The translations under genes and the position numbers were made by a program. The notes below the pieces were generated by a model. That model ran no database searches, was not told the DNA's origin, and was given only the letters and a program-made list of their open reading frames with translations. From assembly GCF_016864015.1 (NCBI RefSeq), contig NZ_CP045067.1:1523001-1587000 (forward strand): 64,000 bases of DNA. Direction: 5' to 3'. Source of the stretch: Lacinutrix sp. WUR7. GTDB lineage: Bacteria; Bacteroidota; Bacteroidia; Flavobacteriales; Flavobacteriaceae. Positions 9,149 to 15,947 of this stretch are shown here, in pieces. How positions within the stretch are numbered: the stretch's first letter is position 1; every line of letters starts with the position of its first letter.

Positions 9149-9227
9149 CCAAATGATGCAAGTTTAGTTTGTTTTGTTAGACCTAAAAAAAGCTAATAAT
9201 AATGTTTTAAATCGTGTTTTGTTTAAT

Positions 9228-9235
9228 TATCTTTG
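9228..9235 (+). promoter_or_regulatory. Probable -7 promoter box of the TerB-like gene
   Basis: TATCTTTG matches TAnnTTTG and lies 22 bases before the ATG at 9258. A TTTT at 9205-9208, 19 bases upstream, may act as a weak -33 element. Confidence 0.5.
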
Positions 9236-9257
9236 TGCCACTTAAAAAAAAGAATAT

Positions 9258-9689
9258 ATGTCAATTTCAGATTTATTTGATAGTGGATTTAAAAAGCGTA
9301 ATGAAGACCATTTTGCTTCAATTGTTAGAGTTGCAATGGAAGATGGGGTTATTACAGATGAAGAAAAGGCGTTTTTAGATCGTTTAGCTAGAAATTTAGA
9401 TATTAGCGAAGGGGATTATGCAATAATTTTAAAGGATTATGCTTCTCATCATATTAACCCTCCAACTTCTTACGATAATCGTTTAGAGCGTTTGTATGAT
9501 TTATCTAGAATGGTTTATGTAGATCATATTAAAGGCGATGATGAAGAACATGTTTTACGTAAGATTGCTGTTGGATTAGGTTTTAAACCTGAAAATGTAA
9601 AGTATGTTGTGGATAAAGCACTTGCTTTGGTAAGTAATAAAGTGGATTTAGACACTTTTATGGAAGAAATAAAAACAATGAATAAGTAA
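9258..9689 (+). CDS. TerB-like helical protein
   Basis: A 143-residue cytoplasmic, all-helical protein. The segment FASIVRVAMEDGVITDEEKAFLDRLAR (about residues 19-45, shown here as one family hallmark in pieces: VAMEDG, ITDEEKAFL) has the acidic DG-x-I-x-x-x-E pattern of TerB/DjlA-type domains, which may bind divalent metal at the membrane face. A second acidic stretch (VDHIKGDDEEHVLRKIAV, about 90-107) repeats the pattern. The family is named after tellurite resistance but most members, including short stand-alone ones like this, have no known role. It is a single-gene transcript with its own promoter match and a strong terminator at 9713-9746 shared with the convergent kinase gene. Confidence 0.75.
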   Translation: MSISDLFDSGFKKRNEDHFASIVRVAMEDGVITDEEKAFLDRLARNLDISEGDYAIILKDYASHHINPPTSYDNRLERLYDLSRMVYVDHIKGDDEEHVLRKIAVGLGFKPENVKYVVDKALALVSNKVDLDTFMEEIKTMNK

Positions 9690-9712
9690 TATTTTTATAT
9701 TATTTAGTATAT

Positions 9713-9746
9713 AAAAAAGGCGAACTATCATAGTTCGCCTTTTTTT
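9713..9746. terminator. Bidirectional intrinsic terminator (TerB-like / hybrid kinase)
   Basis: GGCGAACTA and TAGTTCGCC pair over a TCA loop, flanked by six A on the left and seven T on the right, so it can stop transcription from both convergent genes. The right arm overlaps the kinase stop codon region. Confidence 0.9.
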
Positions 9747-11259
9747 ATTTTAAGTATTTGTGAATGGTTTTCAGTAAGCTTTTCTCATCAAAAGGTTTAC
9801 TAATCACATCGTTTATTTTTGCTTTTTTGTAGCGTTTTAAGTCTTCAGGGAATACTTTTCCTGTTAATGCTAAGATTGGTATTTTTTTAAGATCTTTTTC
9901 TGGTAGTTGTCTAATTTCTATGGCAAGTTTATCTCCAGTGGTATTTGGTAGATTGATGTCCATTAAAATAATATCTGGCTTTTGGTTTTGGATGGTTTCT
10001 ATTAGCGTATCTGGATTGGTAACGATATCTAAATAAAACTTTCCTTGTGCTGCTAATATTTTAAGTACGGAGAGTTGCGTTATTTCTGAGTTTTCTACTA
10101 AAAGAATATGGTATTTATCTTTTCCTAGTTTTTCTACAGTAGCAACTTCTACTTTTTTATGTTTTGTTTTTGTATCTAATTTAAAACTTAAATTTAAAGC
10201 GAAAGAGGTTCCTTCATTAAATTCACTGTCAATAGAGATGTTACCATCCATTAACGAAACCAAGTTTTTTACAATGGCTAATCCTAATCCTGTGCCTTTG
10301 TTTCTTTGGGTTTTGTCTACTTGGGTGAAGCTTGTAAAAACTTTATCTAGGTTTTCTTCTTCTATACCAATTCCTGTGTCTATAATTTGAAAATGAATAC
10401 TTGCTTTATTAGCTCTTACTTGATTTAAAGAAACATTTAAAGTGATACTCCCTTTTGTGGTGTATTTAATTGCATTGTCTATTAGATTGCCAAGTATTTG
10501 CTTTAATCTATAAGGATCACCAATAATATGTGTTGGTAATTTTTCTCCAATAGTACTAAGAAAAGTTAATCCTTTTTCTTCGGCTTTTATTTTATAAGTG
10601 AAAACAAATTCTTCTAAAAACTCGGGTAGGTTGAAAGAGTCTTCAATCAAATTAAGTTTACCAACTTCTATTTTAGAAATATCTAAAATGTCTTCAATCA
10701 TGTGTTTTAAATGATTGGAAGAGGTGTTAATAATATTTAGGTAATCTTTTTGTTCGGAGTCTAGATTGGTTTTACCTAAAATATCTACAAAAGTAATTAT
10801 CCCAGAAAGAGGTTCTCTAATTTCATGGCTAAAGTTAGCGATGAAGGTGTTTTTAAATTCTTCTTTTTCTAATAAGTATTTATTTTTTAATTCAAGAATT
10901 TGGGAGTCTATAACCGATTCGTTTCTCTTTTGCGCAGTTAATTGATAATTGTCGTAATGCGTTGTTAAGTCTTGAATGATTAGTAGCGCGTGTTTTTTAG
11001 AAAACGTTTTAAGCGTAATATCTGCTATTATATTTCTATTGTCTGTTTCTAAATGAATACATGAGAATAGATATTCTTGGTTTTCCTCGGTATCTAATAA
11101 GGTTGTAATACTTTCAAAAAAAGGATGTAAACTAGTTATACTTTGCTTGGCAACATTTGAATAGAAAGCGTCGTCAGACTCTAGGATAACACCTTTTTTA
11201 TCTATAATTAGATATTGAATAATAGCCTTTTCATGTGCTATTCTATGTTCTGCGAGCAT
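9745..11259 (-). CDS. Hybrid sensor histidine kinase / receiver
   Basis: A 504-residue soluble protein without membrane segments. An N-terminal PAS-like region (about 1-110) leads to a coiled linker, a HisKA domain with phospho-acceptor His145 (NFSHEIREP), and a HATPase domain with N-box NLIDNAIKY (258-266), DTGIGI (294-299) and GTGLGLAI (322-329). The C-terminal receiver (about 384-504) has phospho-acceptor Asp434 (LMDINLP) and the conserved lysine in SKPF. Odd: the usual acidic pair at the start of the receiver is Glu389-Asn390, so one metal ligand is Asn. It is the last gene of a four-gene minus-strand cassette (coiled-coil, roadblock-like, GTPase, kinase), 11 bases after the GTPase, suggesting the kinase reads out or drives the GTPase switch. 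Confidence 0.92.
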   Translation of the reverse strand: MLAEHRIAHEKAIIQYLIIDKKGVILESDDAFYSNVAKQSITSLHPFFESITTLLDTEENQEYLFSCIHLETDNRNIIADITLKTFSKKHALLIIQDLTTHYDNYQLTAQKRNESVIDSQILELKNKYLLEKEEFKNTFIANFSHEIREPLSGIITFVDILGKTNLDSEQKDYLNIINTSSNHLKHMIEDILDISKIEVGKLNLIEDSFNLPEFLEEFVFTYKIKAEEKGLTFLSTIGEKLPTHIIGDPYRLKQILGNLIDNAIKYTTKGSITLNVSLNQVRANKASIHFQIIDTGIGIEEENLDKVFTSFTQVDKTQRNKGTGLGLAIVKNLVSLMDGNISIDSEFNEGTSFALNLSFKLDTKTKHKKVEVATVEKLGKDKYHILLVENSEITQLSVLKILAAQGKFYLDIVTNPDTLIETIQNQKPDIILMDINLPNTTGDKLAIEIRQLPEKDLKKIPILALTGKVFPEDLKRYKKAKINDVISKPFDEKSLLKTIHKYLK

Positions 11260-11270
11260 TATTCTGTAGT

Positions 11271-11768
11271 TTATGAAATTAGTTGTTTAGCTAATGTAGA
11301 GAATAGATCATTAACTTTCGTATTTGCTTTTGCGCTAGTATAAAAATCGGTGAACGACCCAAAAACATCGCTGTTCTGCTTAATAAAGTCTTTGGTAACT
11401 AAATCTTTTTTGTTTCCTACTACTTTTATTGGGATGTTTGGATAGTTTGTTTTTATAAAATTTAAATCGCTTTCTAATTGCTGGTAGGTTGCAGGTCTAG
11501 TAAGGTCGAATACGTATATCATACCACTAGTACCTAACATATAAGAGGCTCTTGTGTTTGTAATATCGTCATTACCTTCTAGATCCCAAATAATTAAAGA
11601 AACGGTTTCCTTTGGAGAAATTACTACTTCTTTTTTTAATATATGTACACCTATGGTTACTTTGTAGTTGTCGGTAAAAGTGTCTTCGACAAAACGTCTA
11701 ATAAGCGAAGATTTACCAACACCAAAGTGACCAAGTAAAACTATTTTTTTAGAGATATTCATTAGCAA
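11271..11768 (-). CDS. Ras/Rab-like small GTPase
   Basis: A 165-residue single-domain GTPase. P-loop GHFGVGKS (residues 13-20), switch I threonine at about Thr38, G3 box WDLEG (61-65), G4 NKKD (119-122) and G5 SAK (145-147) are all present. The residue after the G3 glycine, glutamine in Ras and Rab, is Asn66, which predicts slow intrinsic GTP hydrolysis and a need for a partner. The start could be Met1 (11768) or Met3 (11762, MNISKKIV); either overlaps the upstream roadblock-like gene (by 20 or 14 bases), a sign of translational coupling. Bacterial Ras-like GTPases next to roadblock proteins (as MglA with MglB) act as polarity switches; by analogy this may be one too, though the partner here is larger. 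Confidence 0.9.
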   Translation of the reverse strand: MLMNISKKIVLLGHFGVGKSSLIRRFVEDTFTDNYKVTIGVHILKKEVVISPKETVSLIIWDLEGNDDITNTRASYMLGTSGMIYVFDLTRPATYQQLESDLNFIKTNYPNIPIKVVGNKKDLVTKDFIKQNSDVFGSFTDFYTSAKANTKVNDLFSTLAKQLIS

Positions 11769-12567
11769 AATATGCTTTTAATTTTTTAGTTAAAGACTCT
11801 TTATTTTTTAGATCTGTTTCATTAATAATGTTTTGAGCAAAATCTAATAGTTTGTCTTCTAATTCTGTTTTATGACTAGCATTAAATATGCCAGAAATTA
11901 CTACTGCAATATAATAGGATGAAAAATTTTGAATATATATACTATACGTTTCATATTCAATGAGTTCTAGGTTTTGGTCATTTTTTTTAAAAGCATCTTC
12001 AACAAAGCTTTTAATTGCAGTTAACATACCCGCAACCATATCTTCATCTATATCATCTGTTTTAGAGTATTTTGAAATAAGTAAACCCGATCCTTTTTCA
12101 ATAACCATAAACTGGTTTAATTTTGGAGCGAATTGGTTTTGTAAAATTAAATCGGCCTCACTAACTCCAGAAGTTTTAGCTTTAAATTTTCGTTTAAAGC
12201 CTTTAAAAGAAAAGGTGTTGTCTATTTGTTGGTTTATTTTTTCGGATAAAAGTTTGAATTCATTTTGAATGTACTTCTTTATCATTCTACCTAGAATTGG
12301 GTACAATGCTTCAACTACGGCATCCTGAGAATTTTTTATTTCCGTTTTTAATGCTTCTGTAATAGTTGGACCTAAAGTGTTTGGTATTTCGAGAACAAAT
12401 TTATTTAATTTATCATCAATAATTGGATCTACCTTTTCCGATAAATTTGTTTTTTGATTTATTGTTTCCTCAAGGATTTTGATTTTTTCATGAATCGATA
12501 AAGCATATTCTCTTTCATCTGTTAGTAAGATGTCTTTAAGAATTTTAAGTTTATCTTCTTGATTCAT
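11749..12567 (-). CDS. Roadblock/longin-like GTPase partner protein (tentative)
   Basis: A 272-residue protein without signal or membrane segments. The N-terminal half (1-120) is charged and helical, with heptad-like spacing (KILEETINQKTNLSEKV). The C-terminal part (about 150-255) looks like a roadblock/LC7-type fold: FMVIEKGSGLLISKYSK, then a helix (DMVAGMLTAIKSFVEDAF), then strand pairs (LELIEYETYSIYIQNF, YYIAVVISG). Such folds serve as activators or anchors of small GTPases, and the gene overlaps the GTPase gene directly downstream, which supports the reading. This is an inference from pattern and context; a structural comparison would decide. It is preceded, 18 bases upstream, by a coiled-coil gene. 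Confidence 0.6.
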   Translation of the reverse strand: MNQEDKLKILKDILLTDEREYALSIHEKIKILEETINQKTNLSEKVDPIIDDKLNKFVLEIPNTLGPTITEALKTEIKNSQDAVVEALYPILGRMIKKYIQNEFKLLSEKINQQIDNTFSFKGFKRKFKAKTSGVSEADLILQNQFAPKLNQFMVIEKGSGLLISKYSKTDDIDEDMVAGMLTAIKSFVEDAFKKNDQNLELIEYETYSIYIQNFSSYYIAVVISGIFNASHKTELEDKLLDFAQNIINETDLKNKESLTKKLKAYFANEYL

Positions 12568-12585
12568 GATTGCTAGTAATTTGTG

Positions 12586-12948
12586 TTACTTGCTTATTTT
12601 TTCACCAAGATTCATTAACAAGTCGCCTAACAATTTTCTGTCTAATTTTTTTTCGTCAAGGGTATCTGCTTTGTCATTAAAAGAATTTTCAAGATCTGTA
12701 ATTCTTATGTTAATGTCAGTGCTTAAATTATCAATATTTTGAAGTAATTCTTTTCTAACATCATCGACCAAGTTTTCTAATTCTTGCTTTTTGTTAAGGA
12801 TGTCATTTTTTACCGCTTCAAACTCAATATCGTAAGCTTGCATGTTTTCTCCAAAAATAAGCTGTTTTATAGCATCAATTTTTGTAGAAGCTTCTACATT
12901 GGAATTATGTGATTCGGTGTTGTTATTTGTAAGTTTTTCTTTAGCCAT
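12586..12948 (-). CDS. Coiled-coil protein, first gene of the GTPase cassette
   Basis: A 120-residue, highly charged, cytoplasmic protein. Residues 30-115 have nearly uninterrupted helical heptads (IEFEAVKNDILNKKQELENL, VDDVRKELLQNIDNL, RITDLENSFNDKADTLDEKK), predicting a long coiled coil. The N-terminus is Asn/Ser-rich and probably disordered. There are no cysteines and no recognisable enzyme motif. Position as the first gene of a four-gene run, 18 bases before the roadblock-like gene, suggests a scaffold for the GTPase complex. Function is otherwise unknown. Confidence 0.75.
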   Translation of the reverse strand: MAKEKLTNNNTESHNSNVEASTKIDAIKQLIFGENMQAYDIEFEAVKNDILNKKQELENLVDDVRKELLQNIDNLSTDINIRITDLENSFNDKADTLDEKKLDRKLLGDLLMNLGEKISK

Positions 12949-12981
12949 TATCGTTTAGCTTTTGTTTAAAAAAGTAATGTA

Positions 12982-12989
12982 CAAAAATA
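12982..12989 (-). promoter_or_regulatory. Probable -7 promoter box of the GTPase cassette
   Basis: Minus-strand TATTTTTG matches TAnnTTTG, 34 bases upstream of the coiled-coil gene start, in the 72-base gap after fbp. It would give the cassette a promoter separate from fbp. Confidence 0.4.
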
Positions 12990-13020
12990 ATGAAAAAGTA
13001 ATGACTTAATCTAGTAAATA

Positions 13021-14025
13021 TTAAGCCTTTTGCATAAATTCTTCTGCTTTTTCGACCATATTTTTACTTCCACACAAAAACGGCACTCTTTGGTGTAATT
13101 CTGTAGGGTCAATTTCCATAATTCTAGTGTAACCATCACTTGCTTTTCCGTTAGCTTGTTCTGCTAAAAAGGCCATTGGGTTACATTCATATAACAAACG
13201 TAATTTACCTTGTGGGTTTTTAGAACTTTTTGGGTACATATACACACCTCCTTTTATCATATTTCTATGAAAATCGGAAACTAATGATCCAATATATCTG
13301 CTTGTATAGGGTCTGTCACCTTCTTCCTCTTGGCAATATTTAATGTAGTTTTTAACCCCTTGTGGAAATTGTGCATAGTTCCCTTCATTTACAGAATAGA
13401 TTTTGCCATCAACGGGAAACTGCATGTCTGGATGCGATAAATAAAATGTACCAATTGCTGGATTAAGTGTAAAACCATTAACACCATCTCCAGTTGTGTA
13501 AACAATCATTGTTGATGTTCCATAAACAATATATCCGGCAGCTACTTGTTGGTCTCCTTTTTGTAAAAAATCTTCTAAAGTAACAGGAGTTCCTACTGGT
13601 GTTACTCGTCTGTATATGGAAAAAATAGTACCTACAGAAACGTTTACATCAATGTTAGAGGATCCATCTAAAGGATCTATTAAAACAATATATTTGTTTT
13701 GGTTGTTTTCGTCTTGACTGTTAATAGCAATAAAATCGTCTTCTTCTTCACTAGCAATACCACATACTATGTTACGTTTTGTAAGTGTTTGAATAAACTT
13801 CTCATTTGCATAAACATCTAGTTTTTGTTGGTCTTCACCTTGAATGTTTGTGTCTCCTGCTGCACCAATAATATCTACTAAACCGGCTTTGTTTACTTCA
13901 TGGTTTACCACTTTTGCTGCCAAACGAATGGAGTTAATAAGTCTAGATAACTCGCCAGAAGTATATTTAAAAGATGTTTGGTTTTCTATAATAAATTCTC
14001 CTAATGTTTGTTTTGTTCTAGACAT
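13021..14025 (-). CDS. fbp: Class I fructose-1,6-bisphosphatase
   Basis: A 334-residue enzyme that hydrolyses fructose 1,6-bisphosphate to fructose 6-phosphate, the committed step of gluconeogenesis. The metal-binding core is present: ASEEEDDF near residue 92 and [19 protein letters not shown] near residue 113, with the substrate-site motif [14 protein letters not shown] near residue 275. Length is normal for the class I family. It is divergent from the GNAT-aspartokinase pair (119 bases between starts) and lies upstream of the GTPase cassette on the same strand, although a separate promoter for the cassette is likely. Confidence 0.97.
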   Translation of the reverse strand: MSRTKQTLGEFIIENQTSFKYTSGELSRLINSIRLAAKVVNHEVNKAGLVDIIGAAGDTNIQGEDQQKLDVYANEKFIQTLTKRNIVCGIASEEEDDFIAINSQDENNQNKYIVLIDPLDGSSNIDVNVSVGTIFSIYRRVTPVGTPVTLEDFLQKGDQQVAAGYIVYGTSTMIVYTTGDGVNGFTLNPAIGTFYLSHPDMQFPVDGKIYSVNEGNYAQFPQGVKNYIKYCQEEEGDRPYTSRYIGSLVSDFHRNMIKGGVYMYPKSSKNPQGKLRLLYECNPMAFLAEQANGKASDGYTRIMEIDPTELHQRVPFLCGSKNMVEKAEEFMQKA

Positions 14026-14120
14026 AATAGCTTTTTAATGGTTTTTACAAATATCGTTTTTTTTAACAAATTATAACGTTATCGTTTTACTTTAATGCAT
14101 AAAAATTAATGCCTTTAAAC

Positions 14121-14128
14121 TATATTTG
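14121..14128 (+). promoter_or_regulatory. Probable -7 promoter box of the GNAT-aspartokinase operon
   Basis: TATATTTG is an exact TAnnTTTG match, 17 bases before the ATG at 14145. The spacing implies a short leader. No strong -33 box was seen. Confidence 0.5.
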
Positions 14129-14144
14129 AGAATAAAATTAGCAG

Positions 14145-14624
14145 ATGGACTTTATAATTAGAGAAGCAACAATAAACGACGCAAAACAAATCTTAGACTT
14201 AATTGTAGAATTGGCAGTTTTTGAAAAGGAACCTGATGCAGTAGAAGTAACTATAAAGGATTTAGAAAAAGATGGATTTGGTAGTAATCCTGTTTTTAAA
14301 TGTTTTGTCGCAGAATACAACAATGAAATTGCAGGAATTGCTGTGGTTTACAATAGATATTCTACATGGAAAGGCAGAATAATACATTTGGAAGATCTTA
14401 TTGTAAGTCAGAAATATAGAGGTAAAGGTCTTGGTACTTTACTATTAAATCAAGTAGTTATTTATGGAAATGCACTAGGTGCTAAAAGAATAAATTGGGA
14501 AGTTATTGATTGGAATGAACCTGCAATTCGTTTTTACGAACAAAAAGGAGCAAAAGTACTTCGAGATTGGGATGTAGTGCAATTGGATGAAGAAGGAATA
14601 AAAAACTATTTATCGAAAATATGA
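14145..14624 (+). CDS. GNAT-family N-acetyltransferase (diamine acetyltransferase-like)
   Basis: A 159-residue acetyl-CoA-dependent acetyltransferase. The family core is easy to see: the LEDLIV strand (about residues 85-90) followed by the acetyl-CoA loop QKYRGKGLGTLLL (about 92-104), then a C-terminal NEPAIRFYEQKGAKVL (about 126-141). The sequence resembles the spermidine/thialysine acetyltransferase branch (RYSTWKGR before the core), but the substrate is an inference. The stop codon overlaps the aspartokinase start (ATGA at 14621-14624), so the two are translationally coupled. This pairing is common in flavobacteria, without a known metabolic reason. Confidence 0.88.
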   Translation: MDFIIREATINDAKQILDLIVELAVFEKEPDAVEVTIKDLEKDGFGSNPVFKCFVAEYNNEIAGIAVVYNRYSTWKGRIIHLEDLIVSQKYRGKGLGTLLLNQVVIYGNALGAKRINWEVIDWNEPAIRFYEQKGAKVLRDWDVVQLDEEGIKNYLSKI

Positions 14625-15871
14625 GGGTTTTTAAATTTGGGGGTGCATCTATTAAAGATGCAGATGGCGTAAAAAAATTAGTAGAAACATTGCAAACGGT
14701 AGGTTATGATAATACTTTGATTGTGGTCTCTGCGATGGGTAAAATGACGAATGCCTTAGAAAAAGTTATAGATAAATATTATAATGATAAAGCAGCATTA
14801 CAAAGTGCCATTCAAGAAGTGAAAAAGTTTCATAATGAAATTTTATTAGATTTATTTCCTAATGAAAATCATGTTGTTTTTACTAAAGTAAGTAGTTTGT
14901 TAGATGCATTAGATTCGTTTTTTAAAACCAATAAATCACCAGATTACAATTATGTGTATGATCAAACTATTTGTTATGGAGAGTTAGTTTCTACTACCAT
15001 TATTAGTGCGTATTTTAATGAAGTAGGTTTAAAGAATATTTGGTTAGATGTAAGAGAATTTATAAAGACAGATAACTACTATAGAAGAGCAAATGTAAAT
15101 TGGGAGGTGACCCAAGAGCAAATTACTGCTAATTTCAATACCAATACGTTAAATATTACACAGGGTTTTATTGGTAGTGACGCTAATAATTTTACAACCA
15201 CCTTAGGAAGAGAAGGAAGTGATTACACCGCAGCAATTTTTGCATATTGTTTAAATGCTGAAAGTGTAACTATCTGGAAAGATGTTCCGGGAGTTTTAAA
15301 TGCCGATCCGCGATATTTTGAAAACGCACAATTGTTATGCAAAATATCGTATAGAGAAGCCATTGAATTAGCGTTTTATGGGGCTTCTGTAATACATCCA
15401 AAAACGTTACAGCCATTACAAAGAAAGGAGATTCCGTTATATGTAAAATCTTTTTTAAATCCCGAAGCAGATGGAACTAAGGTGAGCAAAGGTGTCGATT
15501 TAGACCCAGAAATCCCGTGTTTCATTGTTAAAAAGAATCAGGTTTTAATTTCCCTTTCCTCTTTAGATTTCTCATATATCGTAGAAGAGAACATTAGCGA
15601 AATATTTAGTTTGCTACATTTATATAAAATGAAAGTAGATGTTATTCAAAATTCGGCAATTAGTTTTTCGGTATGTATAGAGAATAATTACAATAATTTA
15701 GATAAATTATTACAACATTTAAAGGCGAAATTTAGAGTAATTTATAATGAAAATGTTTCTTTGTATACGATAAGACATAGTAATGATCAGGTAGTTAAAG
15801 AAATAGAGAAAGGAAAAACGGTACTTTTAAAACAATTAACACAAGTTACTACGCAATTAGTTACTAAGTAA
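14621..15871 (+). CDS. Aspartate kinase (monofunctional)
   Basis: A 416-residue enzyme that phosphorylates aspartate, the first step toward lysine, threonine, methionine and diaminopimelate. The N-terminal KFGGAS (residues 5-10) is the amino-acid-kinase phosphate loop (KFGGTS in many homologues), and TLGREGSDYTAAIFA near residue 193 and VTIWKDVPGVLNADPR near 216 are the substrate and ATP motifs. The last 120 residues look like ACT-type regulatory sequence, so feedback inhibition is likely. No homoserine dehydrogenase domain is fused. The gene overlaps the GNAT gene by four bases. I do not assign lysC, thrA or metL because the feedback class cannot be read by eye. Confidence 0.94.
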   Translation: MRVFKFGGASIKDADGVKKLVETLQTVGYDNTLIVVSAMGKMTNALEKVIDKYYNDKAALQSAIQEVKKFHNEILLDLFPNENHVVFTKVSSLLDALDSFFKTNKSPDYNYVYDQTICYGELVSTTIISAYFNEVGLKNIWLDVREFIKTDNYYRRANVNWEVTQEQITANFNTNTLNITQGFIGSDANNFTTTLGREGSDYTAAIFAYCLNAESVTIWKDVPGVLNADPRYFENAQLLCKISYREAIELAFYGASVIHPKTLQPLQRKEIPLYVKSFLNPEADGTKVSKGVDLDPEIPCFIVKKNQVLISLSSLDFSYIVEENISEIFSLLHLYKMKVDVIQNSAISFSVCIENNYNNLDKLLQHLKAKFRVIYNENVSLYTIRHSNDQVVKEIEKGKTVLLKQLTQVTTQLVTK

Positions 15872-15879
15872 ACATTTAT

Positions 15880-15887
15880 TACATTTG
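15880..15887 (+). promoter_or_regulatory. Probable -7 promoter box of olsF
   Basis: TACATTTG matches TAnnTTTG just after the aspartokinase stop. It would give olsF a leader of about 55 bases that contains the hairpin at 15891-15915. Confidence 0.45.
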
Positions 15888-15890
15888 CGA

Positions 15891-15915
15891 TTGCTTATCT
15901 TTTTTTGTTAAGCAA
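15891..15915 (+). other. Hairpin in the probable olsF leader
   Basis: TTGCTTA (15891-15897) and TAAGCAA (15909-15915) pair perfectly over an 11-base T-rich loop. No T run follows, so it is not a standard terminator. Role unknown. Confidence 0.4.
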
Positions 15916-15947
15916 ATAATAGGATTAATTAGTATAATAAAACAAAC

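Larger units (their letters stand above)
8742..9257. other. 516-base intergenic region between mfd and the TerB-like gene
   Basis: No credible ORF on either strand. From the mfd side it holds GCCACGAATACACGGAT at about 8784-8800, which resembles the GCCACGAATTCACGAAT-type fragments common between flavobacterial genes (recollection, not a search); then AT-rich sequence with nothing recognisable; then the hairpin element at 9056-9148; and finally a -7 box at 9228-9235 for the TerB-like gene. It looks like a site where dispersed repeats have accumulated. Confidence 0.6.
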
